This document shows positions 20,544 through 27,113 of a DNA stretch of 27,113 nucleotides, in pieces. The stretch is taken from positions 1 through 27,113 of IMG/VR virus record IMGVR_UViG_3300048065_000122. One strand, written 5' to 3'. A program made the translations under genes and the position numbers. Source of the stretch: a virus. The notes beneath the pieces are model-generated. The model did not search any database. It was not told the DNA's origin and saw only the letters and a program-made list of their open reading frames with translations. How positions within the stretch are numbered: the first letter of the stretch is position 1; every line of letters starts with the position of its first letter.

Positions 20544-22121
20544 ATGTTAGAGAATACTGAAGGCGGTGCGGCAAAGCGTTACGCACAGTGTGAGACAGGT
20601 AGGGATACCTTTCTACACCGTGGGCGTGAGTCAGCAGAGCTAACAATTCCTACACTCTTGCCCCCTGATGGACACAGTAGTAGCACTATTTATCAAACAC
20701 CTTATCAGGGTGTAGGAGCTAGAGGTGTAAACAACCTAGCATCCAAGCTACTACTTGCACTACTTCCACCTAACAGTCCATTCTTTCGTCTTACTATTGA
20801 TGACTTTGATGTACAAGAATTGGCAGGGGCTGAAGCTCGTGGTGCGGTAGAGGAAGCTCTATCTCGCATTGAACGAGCCGCTATGCAAGAGGTTGAATCT
20901 GAAGCAATGAGAGTACCAGTGTTTGAAGCACTGAAGCAACTTATTGTTACAGGTAACGCACTGCTTTATATGCCAAAAGAAGGCGGCATGAAAGTATTCA
21001 AACTTGACAGGTACGTAGTCAAGCGTGATGCTATGGGCAATGTACTTGAAATTATTACTAAAGAAAGTGTTAGCAGTAAGATGCTACCGCTTGACGTACA
21101 AGAAATGCTTAATACTACAGACGCAGATGCGTATGGTGCTAAGAGCCTAGACCTGTATACACACTTAAGTCGTACTGATAAGGGTTGGGAAGTATACCAA
21201 GAAGTCTCTGGCATGGAGCTACCTAAGTCTCGTGGTAAATTTAAGATTGATGAAAGTCCCTTTATTCCTCTACGCTTTACTCGTGTAGATGGTGAGGACT
21301 ATGGACGTGGTTATGTAGAAGAATACATTGGTGACCTAAAGAGCCTTGAAGGTTTGACTAAGGCTATCGTTGAAGGGGCGGCGGCTTCTTCTAAAGTGTT
21401 GTTCATGGTACGTCCTAACGGTACAACAAAAGCAAGAGTATTAGCTGAAAGCCCTAATGGTGCTATCGTTAGTGGTGATGCACAAGATGTATCTACACTA
21501 CAGGTACAAAAGTCAGGTGACTTCCGTGTAGCTCTTGATACTGCTCGTACTATTAATGACCGACTGTCCTACTCATTCCTTATGAACAGTAGTGTACAAC
21601 GTCAGGCTGAACGTGTAACGGCAGAAGAAGTACGTTACATGGCACAGGAACTAGAGTCTGCACTAGGCGGTGTTTACTCTATCTTATCCCAAGAACTTCA
21701 GATGCCTCTGGTAAATCGTATCTTAGCATCAATGACACGCTCTGGTAAGATGCCAAAGCTTCCTAAAGATTCTGTCAAACCCACTGTGGTTACAGGTGTT
21801 GAGGCACTTGGACGAGGACAAGACTTGAATAAGCTTGCTACTTTCTTACAATACCTACAGCCACTAGGCGCACAGGTTATTGCAAGTGAGATGAACCTTA
21901 GTGATTACATTGACCGACTAGGCGCAAGTCTTGGTATTGATACTAATGGTCTTATCAAGTCTCAAGAACAGAAGGCTATGGAAAAACAACAGATGATGGA
22001 AGCCCAACAGCAACAGATGCAACAACAAACTATGGCGCAGATGGCTGTTCGTGGCACACCTGAAATGATTAAACGTGGTGTCGATATGACACAACAACAA
22101 GCTCAACAGGGAGAAGAATAA
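20544..22121 (+). CDS. Portal / head-tail connector protein (T7 gp8 type)
   Basis: 525 residues (T7 gp8: 536). The N-terminal block with TIPTLLPPDGHSSSTIYQ, followed by GVGARGVNNLASKLLLALLPP and SPFFRL, is the classic start of T7-type portals. The centre contains PFIPLRFTRVDGEDYGRGYVE (in two parts) and the helical region AIVEGAAASSKVLF. RVTAEEVRYMAQELES precedes a Gln-rich C-terminus. Twelve copies would form the DNA channel at one capsid vertex, docking terminase and then the tail tube. Its TAA overlaps the next ATG (TAATG). Confidence 0.95.
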   Translation: MLENTEGGAAKRYAQCETGRDTFLHRGRESAELTIPTLLPPDGHSSSTIYQTPYQGVGARGVNNLASKLLLALLPPNSPFFRLTIDDFDVQELAGAEARGAVEEALSRIERAAMQEVESEAMRVPVFEALKQLIVTGNALLYMPKEGGMKVFKLDRYVVKRDAMGNVLEIITKESVSSKMLPLDVQEMLNTTDADAYGAKSLDLYTHLSRTDKGWEVYQEVSGMELPKSRGKFKIDESPFIPLRFTRVDGEDYGRGYVEEYIGDLKSLEGLTKAIVEGAAASSKVLFMVRPNGTTKARVLAESPNGAIVSGDAQDVSTLQVQKSGDFRVALDTARTINDRLSYSFLMNSSVQRQAERVTAEEVRYMAQELESALGGVYSILSQELQMPLVNRILASMTRSGKMPKLPKDSVKPTVVTGVEALGRGQDLNKLATFLQYLQPLGAQVIASEMNLSDYIDRLGASLGIDTNGLIKSQEQKAMEKQQMMEAQQQQMQQQTMAQMAVRGTPEMIKRGVDMTQQQAQQGEE

Positions 22122-22579
22122 TGGCAGTTCCTTTGCTATTGATGGCGGCTAAGATTGTTGGTGGTACTGCCGCACGAGCCGCCTTGAAAAAGGGTGGACA
22201 AGCCGCACTACGTGCTATTGTACGACAGGGTGATAAAGCTAAAAAGTTAGCTAAGAAACCAACGTCAGGTCAGCAACAAGTAGAGAAGGCTACAAAAGCT
22301 CAACGTGCTTATGCTAAAGGACAGGTAAAAGCAGGGGCTGTAGCAGGTGCGGCAGGTGTAGCAGGTACAAAAGCCGCTACTAAAAAAGAAGAAAAGAAAT
22401 CTACACCTACACCAAAGCCACGCCCTGACCAGCGTACTAACCCTTCCGACTTCCCTACCTATAAGAAAGGTACTAAGTCAGCTAAAGCTTTTCAAGAAGC
22501 GTTTGCAAAAGCTAAAAAAGAAGGTAACAAAACTTTTAAGTTTGAGGGACGGACTTATAAAGTAGAGACAAAAAAATAG
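22121..22579 (+). CDS. Lysine/alanine-rich basic protein between portal and scaffold
   Basis: 152 residues, coupled to the portal gene by TAATG with AGGGAGAAG upstream. The first ~90 residues are Ala/Lys-rich and helical (AARAALKKGGQAALRAIV...), with a Gly/Ala-rich middle. A Pro-rich linker (STPTPKPRPDQ) leads to a small C-terminal module: FPTYKKGTKSAKAFQEAFAK, then KTFKFEGRTYKVET. Similar compact C-terminal modules occur at the ends of several phage structural proteins. It may bind DNA or the capsid interior, but I cannot name the family. Confidence 0.65.
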   Translation: MAVPLLLMAAKIVGGTAARAALKKGGQAALRAIVRQGDKAKKLAKKPTSGQQQVEKATKAQRAYAKGQVKAGAVAGAAGVAGTKAATKKEEKKSTPTPKPRPDQRTNPSDFPTYKKGTKSAKAFQEAFAKAKKEGNKTFKFEGRTYKVETKK

Positions 22580-22587
22580 AGGATTAA

Positions 22588-23382
22588 ATGACAGACAGAT
22601 TAAACACACATAATCCAGAAACAGAAGCGGCAGAACCAGCAGAACACACTGCCGCAATGCTAGAGAAGGCTGACCAGATTGAAAAGAATAATCAATCTGA
22701 AGAAAGACCTGAGTGGCTTCCTGAGAAGTTTAAGTCAGTAGAAGACATGGCACAAGCCTACAACTCTCTAGAACAGAAACTAAGCTCTAATAATGAAGAC
22801 GATGATGAGGGTGAAGTTGAAGATGTAGACCCATCAGAGGTAGAAGAAGTACCCTCTAGTGGTGAAGTAGAAGAAGTACTAGATAAAGTAGGTCTAGACT
22901 TTGATGTGTTCCAACAAGAATACAGTGAGAATGGTGAGCTATCTGCGGATGCTTATGAAGTTCTAGAAGAAGCTGGTTTTCCACGCTCACTGGTAGACAA
23001 TTACATACAAGGACAAGAAGCACTGACAGCAGTGAACACTGAGTCAATGTATGACATTGTAGGTGGTGAAAGTAATTATGAACAGATGACAACTTGGGCA
23101 ACTGAGAATATGTCTGAAGCTGATATTGATGCTTTCAACACAACTATTGAGACAGGTGATGCAGACCTTATGCGGTTTGCAATCCAAGGGCTAGAGGCAA
23201 GGTATCGTTCCGAAGTAGGAAATGAACCACAGCTTATTCAAGGGAATAATGCTCCTGTATCGGGTGGGAAATTTGATAGTGCCGCTGAACTGACTGCGGC
23301 TATGCGTGACCCCAGATACGCCAAAGACCCTGCCTACCGAAATACTGTTGCCCAGAAATTGGCACGTAGTTCGGTGTTTTAA
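22588..23382 (+). CDS. Capsid assembly scaffolding protein (T7 gp9 type)
   Basis: 264 residues (T7 gp9: 307), very acidic, with long Glu/Asp tracts around residues 70-100, then predicted helices. The N-terminal part contains RPEWLPEKFKSVEDMAQAYN, a block typical of podoviral scaffolds. The C-terminal block AMRDPRYAKDPAYRNTVAQK also recurs in this family, where it contacts the shell. It lies between portal and capsid genes, as in T7, and would fill the prohead before leaving during maturation. Confidence 0.9.
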   Translation: MTDRLNTHNPETEAAEPAEHTAAMLEKADQIEKNNQSEERPEWLPEKFKSVEDMAQAYNSLEQKLSSNNEDDDEGEVEDVDPSEVEEVPSSGEVEEVLDKVGLDFDVFQQEYSENGELSADAYEVLEEAGFPRSLVDNYIQGQEALTAVNTESMYDIVGGESNYEQMTTWATENMSEADIDAFNTTIETGDADLMRFAIQGLEARYRSEVGNEPQLIQGNNAPVSGGKFDSAAELTAAMRDPRYAKDPAYRNTVAQKLARSSVF

Positions 23383-23392
23383 TCTGTCTCAT

Positions 23393-23429
23393 GGGAGTGA
23401 GGGATGTCTCCTTTCCGTCCCTCTCTCCT
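23393..23429 (+). repeat. Purine/pyrimidine hairpin after the scaffold gene
   Basis: GGGAGTGAGGGA (23393-23404) pairs with TCCCTCTCTCCT (23418-23429) at ten of twelve positions around a 13-base loop. The right arm shares 23424-23429 with the left arm of the long stem at 23424-23443, so the two structures exclude each other. Confidence 0.6.
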
Positions 23430-23577
23430 TCTAAATACATGAATACACCCCCGAAGTTACGCCATTCGTGCAAAAGATTCGCTACCTTAGGACGTTATAT
23501 ATGGTCGCTCTTGGCAGGTGTCAGGTCGAGGAAACAGGTAATGCTGTCCTCGCCCTTTTTGTGTATTTAGAAGGGGA
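23424..23577 (+). ncRNA. Candidate structured RNA element with 20-bp closing stem
   Basis: Positions 23424-23443 pair with 23558-23577: sixteen consecutive pairs with one G-U, then two G-U and two A-U pairs, twenty in all. The enclosed ~114 nt can form a branch closed by ACACC (23445-23449) with GGTGT (23517-23521), extended by GCCA (23461-23464) with TGGC (23512-23515), and the terminator-like hairpin 23524-23555. This makes a three-way junction. The structure competes with the flanking hairpins at 23393-23429 and 23572-23585. It could be a processing or stability element, a regulatory switch for capsid expression or a separate small RNA. I match it to no known RNA family. Confidence 0.6.
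23524..23560 (+). terminator. Terminator-like hairpin in the capsid leader
   Basis: GGTCGAGG (23524-23531) pairs with CCTCGCCC (23548-23555) with one mismatch, ACAG (23534-23537) continues with CTGT (23544-23547) beyond a two-A bulge, and five T follow (23556-23560). It has the form of an intrinsic terminator. Placed upstream of the most highly needed late gene, it is either leaky, ignored by the phage RNAP or part of the larger structure. Confidence 0.6.
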
Positions 23578-23585
23578 CTTCCCCT
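23572..23585 (+). repeat. Short hairpin AGGGG-ACTT-CCCCT
   Basis: A five-pair stem with a four-base loop. The left arm is also the outer end of the long stem's right arm (23558-23577), so formation of one prevents the other. A further small hairpin, CCCT-TGCG-AGGG, follows at 23621-23632. Confidence 0.55.
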
Positions 23586-23706
23586 AACACGAAGCAAGAA
23601 TACAAACTATTACCACTGACCCCTTGCGAGGGACAATCTTTGATAAAGGATGTAATAAATGCAGAGTGTGTTTTACTCAACATTTTTTACTAAGAGGTAA
23701 TTAATC

Positions 23707-24816
23707 ATGGCAATGCAAGCCGCTTCAAACCCAGCTTATGATGTAAGCTATCAGGGTCAAAATAACAATACAGGTGATGTTCGTAACCTGTTCCTAAAAC
23801 TATATGCTGGTGAAGTTCTTACAGCTTTTGAAGAAAAGAACATCATGATGCCTTTGGTACGTACACGTACTATTTCAAAAGGTAAGTCAGCATCATTCCC
23901 AATGACAGGCCGTGCGTCTGCTGAATACCTAACCCCAGGAAATGAAATCACTGGTGGTCAGATTCGTGCAGGTGAGCGTGTCGTGTCTATTGATGACCTG
24001 TTGATTAGCTCACAGTTCATTGCAAACATTGACGAAGCAATCAATCACTACGATGTACGTTCTATCTACTCTAAAGAAGCAGGTATTGCACTTGCTAAAG
24101 AAGCAGATAAGAACATTCTACGTCAGGCACTTAAGGCTTCTCTAGCAAGCAACGCAACTCGTGCTGGCGCACTTGTTCAGGATTACACTTCATTCACTGA
24201 AGAAGACTTCACTGACAACGTGACAATCGGTACAGCGGCGGCTGACGTTACAGACCCAGCCAAGCTAGCAAAAGCTATCTTTGATGCTAAGAAAGAAATG
24301 GACACAAAGAACGTACCATCAGACGGTGCTTTCGTTGTTCTGCCACCTGCTCAGTACTACGCTCTTATGGACGTATCTGACGGTTCTAAGCTGACATTCA
24401 TGAACCGTGATTACGGTGGGAATGGTTCAATCGCATCTGGTACAGTACCAATGATTGCTGGTATGCCTGTGTATATGTCTAACCACCTAGTAGTAGCTGA
24501 CTTGATTGAAACATCAGGTGTTTCTAAGGGTCAGTCAAAGGGTCAACGCCCACTGGCTAACACTGCTGGTTCAGGCCGTACAACTGCATACGACATCACT
24601 AACACTACAACAGATGGTGTAAACCTTGTTGACATTGCGGCAAAAGCTCGTGGTCTAGTTATGACCCAAGACGCTGTTGCTACAGTTAAGTTGTTGGACT
24701 TGGGCGTAGAGTCTGAGTATCAAATCAACCGTCAGGGTACATTGATGGTAGCTAAGTACGCAATGGGACATAACGTCCTGCGTCCAGCTAACGCAATCGC
24801 ACTTCTGTCTGCGTAA
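23707..24816 (+). CDS. Major capsid protein (T7 gp10 type)
   Basis: 369 residues (T7 gp10A: 345). The N-terminal arm is followed by DVRNLFLKLYAGEVLTAFEE, TRTISKGKSASFPMTGRASA and TPGNEI, the standard signature of T7-like capsids with an HK97 fold. Central blocks are SIDDLLISSQFIANIDEAIN and FVVLPPAQYYALM. The codons look optimised towards a recurrent set, as expected for the most abundant virion protein. A second frame of the T7 10B kind is not evident: after TAA a further in-frame TAG follows. A long structured leader precedes it, and a strong terminator follows at 24827. Confidence 0.96.
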   Translation: MAMQAASNPAYDVSYQGQNNNTGDVRNLFLKLYAGEVLTAFEEKNIMMPLVRTRTISKGKSASFPMTGRASAEYLTPGNEITGGQIRAGERVVSIDDLLISSQFIANIDEAINHYDVRSIYSKEAGIALAKEADKNILRQALKASLASNATRAGALVQDYTSFTEEDFTDNVTIGTAAADVTDPAKLAKAIFDAKKEMDTKNVPSDGAFVVLPPAQYYALMDVSDGSKLTFMNRDYGGNGSIASGTVPMIAGMPVYMSNHLVVADLIETSGVSKGQSKGQRPLANTAGSGRTTAYDITNTTTDGVNLVDIAAKARGLVMTQDAVATVKLLDLGVESEYQINRQGTLMVAKYAMGHNVLRPANAIALLSA

Positions 24817-24826
24817 GCATAGGAGA

Positions 24827-24852
24827 GGGGGAGTTTCGGCTCTCCCTTTTTT
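24827..24852 (+). terminator. Strong intrinsic terminator after the capsid gene (Tphi-like)
   Basis: GGGGGAG (24827-24833) and CTCTCCC (24840-24846) form seven pairs with one G-T wobble around TTTCGG, directly followed by six T (24847-24852). T7 has its single main phage terminator, Tphi, in the same place, just after gene 10. It would make capsid mRNA the most abundant late transcript and leave tail genes to read-through. Confidence 0.85.
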
Positions 24853-24855
24853 ACC

Positions 24856-25050
24856 ATGAACAAAATGAAAATTCCAAAGAAGTCCCGTGTAAACGAGGCA
24901 GGTAACTATACCAAACCTACCATGCGTAAGCGACTTTTTAATAGCATTAAGTCAGGCACTAAAGGCGGTAAAGCTAATCAATGGTCTGCACGTAAAGCTC
25001 AGTTGCTTGCTGTTAAATACAAGAAAGCTGGTGGAGGGTACACTACATGA
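24856..25050 (+). CDS. Small basic protein after the capsid gene
   Basis: 64 residues. About a quarter are Lys or Arg (17) and only one is acidic. Blocks include KIPKKSRVNEAGNYTKPTMR and the Gly/Lys-rich SGTKGGKANQWSARKAQLLA. The start ATG is only four bases after the terminator T-run and has no Shine-Dalgarno sequence; a second ATG at 24865 is equally bare. It may be a DNA-binding internal head protein or a minor structural protein. It is coupled to the next gene by an ATGA overlap. Confidence 0.7.
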   Translation: MNKMKIPKKSRVNEAGNYTKPTMRKRLFNSIKSGTKGGKANQWSARKAQLLAVKYKKAGGGYTT

Positions 25051-25283
25051 AACCCCCACAGCAAAGCCTAAAGAAATGGACAAAACAAAAGTGGCGCACC
25101 AAGTCTGGTAAGAAGTCTGCTGATACTGGTGAGCGTTACTTACCTGAAGCGGCTATCAAATCCTTATCAGCCTCAGAGTATGCCGCCACATCTAAAGCCA
25201 AGCGTGAAGGTACACGTAAGGGTAAACAGTTTGTCCGTCAACCTCTAAAGATTGCAAAGAAGACTGCAACATATAGGACGTAG
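25047..25283 (+). CDS. Small basic protein (W..KW-type, DUF5872-like)
   Basis: 78 residues, strongly basic. The order of motifs, KKWTKQKWRTKSGKKS, then GERYLPEAAIKSLSASEYAA, then KREGTRKGKQFVRQP, matches a short family shared by phages and large viruses that I recall as DUF5872-like. No function is established for it. Expressed with three other Lys-rich small proteins between capsid and tail-tube genes, it is probably a virion or DNA-associated protein. The family name comes from memory of the pattern. Confidence 0.65.
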   Translation: MKPPQQSLKKWTKQKWRTKSGKKSADTGERYLPEAAIKSLSASEYAATSKAKREGTRKGKQFVRQPLKIAKKTATYRT

Positions 25284-25285
25284 TA

Positions 25286-25405
25286 ATGCCAAACGTAGGT
25301 ACAAAAACATTTAAGTATACTAAAAAAGGCGTAGCCCAAGCTAAAGCAGAAGCTAAGAAAACAGGGATGCCTATCAAAAAAAATAAATATATGAAGAAGG
25401 TGTAA
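25286..25405 (+). CDS. 39-residue lysine-rich protein
   Basis: Starts at ATG 25286 two bases after the previous stop, and ends just before the ATG at 25407. Twelve or so of the 39 residues are Lys (for example FKYTKKGVAQAKAEAKKTG and the final KKNKYMKKV). The phrase KYTKKGVAQAK recurs in small basic proteins of other phages. It is likely real because it fills the gap between two credible genes. Its function is unknown. Confidence 0.6.
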   Translation: MPNVGTKTFKYTKKGVAQAKAEAKKTGMPIKKNKYMKKV

Positions 25406-25406
25406 C

Positions 25407-25682
25407 ATGGCTATTACATATCGTGGGGAAACCTTTGCAGGTTACAACAAACCTAAACGAACTCCAAAGCATCCTAAAAAGTCCCACGCTGTGTTAGCTA
25501 AAGAAGGTAAGACAATCAAGCTAATTAGATTTGGTCAGCAGGGAGTTAAGGGTGCAGGTAAAAACCCCTCATCAAAAAAAGATAAAGCTCGTAAAAAGTC
25601 TTACTATGCAAGACATAATGCTCAAGGTAAACCAACTTCTAAACTTAGTGCCAAGTACTGGTCACATAAAGTTAAGTGGTAG
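25407..25682 (+). CDS. Conserved small basic phage protein, unknown function
   Basis: 91 residues. The sequence shows blocks well known to me from many marine phage genomes: GYNKPKRTPKHPKKSHAVLA, then KLIRFGQQGVKGAGKNP, KDKARKKSYYARHNAQGK and the final SAKYWSHKVKW. The charge is strongly positive. The strict block order suggests a folded protein with a conserved surface, perhaps nucleic acid binding, but no activity has been assigned that I know of. It has an AGAAGG site upstream and stands directly before the tail tubular protein A gene. Confidence 0.7.
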   Translation: MAITYRGETFAGYNKPKRTPKHPKKSHAVLAKEGKTIKLIRFGQQGVKGAGKNPSSKKDKARKKSYYARHNAQGKPTSKLSAKYWSHKVKW

Positions 25683-25694
25683 TAGGAGAAAACA

Positions 25695-26288
25695 ATGCCA
25701 AGTCCAGCAACAAAGCTAGAAGCTATTAATACTATGCTGTCAGCAATCGGTGAAGCTCCTGTTACTAAACTTAACTCAGGTTTGGTTGAGGCTGACATTG
25801 CTGAAACAATACTAGAATCTGTAAGTCGTGAAGTACAAGGACAGGGATTTAACTTTAACAGAGAGTTAGATGTAACATTTAACCCTGATTCAAATAATAA
25901 TATTACACTGCCTACTAATATTCTCAGGGCAGATACTACTAATAAAACTAATAATAAAGACCTTGTGCAACGTGGCAGTAAGATGTACGACAGGAAGAAG
26001 AACACCTACACTATTACTAGTGCTGTCTATCTAGACACCGTAGTAATGCTAGAGTTTGTAGACCTACCTGAAGTAGCAAAGCGTTACATCACACTTAGAG
26101 CATCTCGTATGTTCCTAGACCGTGTTGTTGGGTCTGCCACACTACATGGTTTTACAGAGTCAGATGAAAATAGAGCGTTGCTAGAGCTACGTGATATGGA
26201 AACTGAAGCCCAAGATTTCAACATCTTTAACAACTTTGATACATACAATATTATTGACCGTATCGGAAGCACAAGGACTATAGAATAA
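25695..26288 (+). CDS. Tail tubular protein A (T7 gp11 type)
   Basis: 197 residues, practically the length of T7 gp11 (196). The N-terminus TKLEAINTMLSAIGEAPVTK is the standard start of this family. Further matches are GQGFNFNRELDVTFNPDSN, LPTNILRADT and LVQRGSKMYDRKKNTYTI. The protein forms a dodecameric ring beneath the portal, acting as adaptor (gatekeeper) between connector and nozzle. It has an AGGAG site upstream, and its stop overlaps the next start (TAATG). Confidence 0.94.
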   Translation: MPSPATKLEAINTMLSAIGEAPVTKLNSGLVEADIAETILESVSREVQGQGFNFNRELDVTFNPDSNNNITLPTNILRADTTNKTNNKDLVQRGSKMYDRKKNTYTITSAVYLDTVVMLEFVDLPEVAKRYITLRASRMFLDRVVGSATLHGFTESDENRALLELRDMETEAQDFNIFNNFDTYNIIDRIGSTRTIE

Positions 26289-27113
26289 TGGCACTCGTTA
26301 GTACATCCATTCCTAATCTCATTAACGGTGTATCAGAACAACCACCGTCCGTCAGACTACAAACACAGGGTGAAGAACAACAGAATGGATTGTCTAGCGT
26401 AGTAGATGGTTTGATTAAAAGACCACCTACAGAACATAAAGATTTCTTTATTACAGGCTTGTCAGCACAAGAAGAGCTTGACATGGCTAAAGCTTTTGTA
26501 CATCCTATCAGAAATTCTGACAACACCCTACACTTCATGGTCATCGAAAAAGATGGCACTATGAATATATGTGACAGTTCTGGTACTACTAAATCAATAA
26601 CTAACAATGCAAGCTCTTATTTATCAGGATTAACTAATCCAGCAGAAGAGCTTACTGCTACTACTGTAGCTGACTATACATTCTTAGTAAACAAAACTAA
26701 AGTAGTTGCTAAAGATTCTACTAAATCTAACGCACGTAATCCCGAAGCTCTATACTTTGTAGCTAAATCAGACTACAGTACAACCTACACTGTTAAGATT
26801 ACTAAGGGTGGTACAACGTATACTCGTGCTATTACTACAATGGCGGCAACGCATACTTCTGATGCAGACGTACAGACCGCAGAGAAGTCTATTCAAACAG
26901 ATAGAATTGCTAGAAACCTAAGGTTTGATACTACAACTGAAACTACTTACTATGGTTCTACTAGTGGTAGTGCTATTGCAGGTTTGACGTTTACTACTTA
27001 TGGTAACGTAGTGCATATCCAAGGTAACACATCTAGTGATGACTTTACTATCGAAGTAACAGATAGTAGAGGTGGTGAACAGCTACGAGGCTTTAAGGGT
27101 GAAACACCTGACT
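26288..27113 (+). CDS. Tail tubular protein B / nozzle (T7 gp12 type), 3' end outside window
   Basis: The frame is open from ATG 26288 through the last base, giving 275 visible residues (T7 gp12 has 794). The N-terminus ALVSTSIPNLINGVSEQPPS, followed by LQTQGEEQQNGLSSVVDGL and IKRPPTEH, is the hallmark of this family. It builds the tail nozzle through which DNA is ejected and to which fibres attach. It is coupled to the gp11 homologue by TAATG. The gene is truncated only by the window border. Confidence 0.94.
   Translation, partial: MALVSTSIPNLINGVSEQPPSVRLQTQGEEQQNGLSSVVDGLIKRPPTEHKDFFITGLSAQEELDMAKAFVHPIRNSDNTLHFMVIEKDGTMNICDSSGTTKSITNNASSYLSGLTNPAEELTATTVADYTFLVNKTKVVAKDSTKSNARNPEALYFVAKSDYSTTYTVKITKGGTTYTRAITTMAATHTSDADVQTAEKSIQTDRIARNLRFDTTTETTYYGSTSGSAIAGLTFTTYGNVVHIQGNTSSDDFTIEVTDSRGGEQLRGFKGETPD

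Larger units (their letters stand above)
23383..23706 (+). other. Gene-free, highly structured leader of the capsid gene
   Basis: 324 nt without a credible ORF, in a genome where most genes overlap. It carries at least five possible hairpins, described in the entries below, and ends in an AGAGG site nine bases before the capsid ATG. No copy of the phage promoter motif is found in it. Confidence 0.7.

Noticed and set aside
23440-23560. tRNA or known riboswitch in the capsid leader
   Set aside because: No acceptor/T-arm layout with GGTTCGA..CC is present, and I recognise no conserved riboswitch core. It is reported only as an unassigned structured element.
23560-23706. Promoter directly upstream of the capsid gene
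   Set aside because: Neither the phage 17-mer nor a good -35/-10 pair is present. Short A/T-rich matches are too weak to annotate.
24800-24860. T7-like 10A/10B frameshift extension of the capsid protein
   Set aside because: After the TAA a second in-frame stop (TAG) follows almost immediately. I see no slippery run at the end of the gene, and a terminator occupies the spacer.

Overview
The window is 27 kb of a lytic T7-like podovirus (Autographiviridae type). Every credible gene lies on the + strand, genes are packed with 1-4 nt stop/start overlaps, and the hallmark set is present in T7-like order: phage RNA polymerase, gp2.5-type SSB, endonuclease I, primase-helicase, family A DNA polymerase, 5'-3' exonuclease, portal, scaffold, major capsid protein, tail tubular proteins A and B, tail fibre, holin, lysozyme and both terminase subunits. 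The fairly A+T-rich sequence and the extra set of ThyX, MazG and a B12-dependent (class II) ribonucleotide reductase resemble phages of marine bacteria. That is inference; nothing here fixes the host. I see no integrase, tRNA, CRISPR array or insertion sequence.

Layout. 1-1170: end of a tail fibre gene and a paralogous small fibre gene. 1170-2865: lysis cassette (small coiled-coil/TM proteins, 3-TM holin, GH24 lysozyme). 2862-5048: small and large terminase around a small unknown protein. 5049-5614: a 566-nt gene-free stretch where late genes meet early genes. In T7 these are opposite ends of the linear genome, so the contig probably runs across the joined termini or is circularised. 5615-8536: about a dozen small early genes, several with host-type (sigma70) promoter candidates, including an HhH-GPD glycosylase-like protein, an RMF-like protein and a zinc-ribbon protein. 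8478-10912: the phage RNA polymerase, encoded as two overlapping reading frames. 10968-16936: DNA replication and recombination genes. 16918-20048: nucleotide metabolism (DUF3310, ThyX, MazG, NrdJ). 20111-27113: head and tail genes, running off the window inside tail tubular protein B. The internal virion proteins and the start of the tail fibre gene lie outside.

Transcription logic. A 17-nt motif, CTAAAGTTGACCTATAG, occurs twice exactly and once with one change: after the large terminase gene (5045), after the RNA polymerase gene (10916) and before the structural genes (20084). Its CTATAG core is that of T7-class promoters, so I read these as the cognate phage RNAP promoters: a terminus-proximal one (like T7 phiOR), a middle one and a late one. 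Host RNAP would start on the early promoters, make the phage RNAP, and the phage RNAP would then read the middle and late blocks. A strong terminator follows the capsid gene, as Tphi does in T7.

Most notable: (1) a long, unusually structured element in the leader of the capsid gene (about 23393-23632), with a 20-bp closing stem and competing hairpins; (2) the RNA polymerase split at a point matching T7 residues 300/301; (3) the promoter family; (4) a DNA polymerase that lacks the thioredoxin-binding insertion of T7 gp5.
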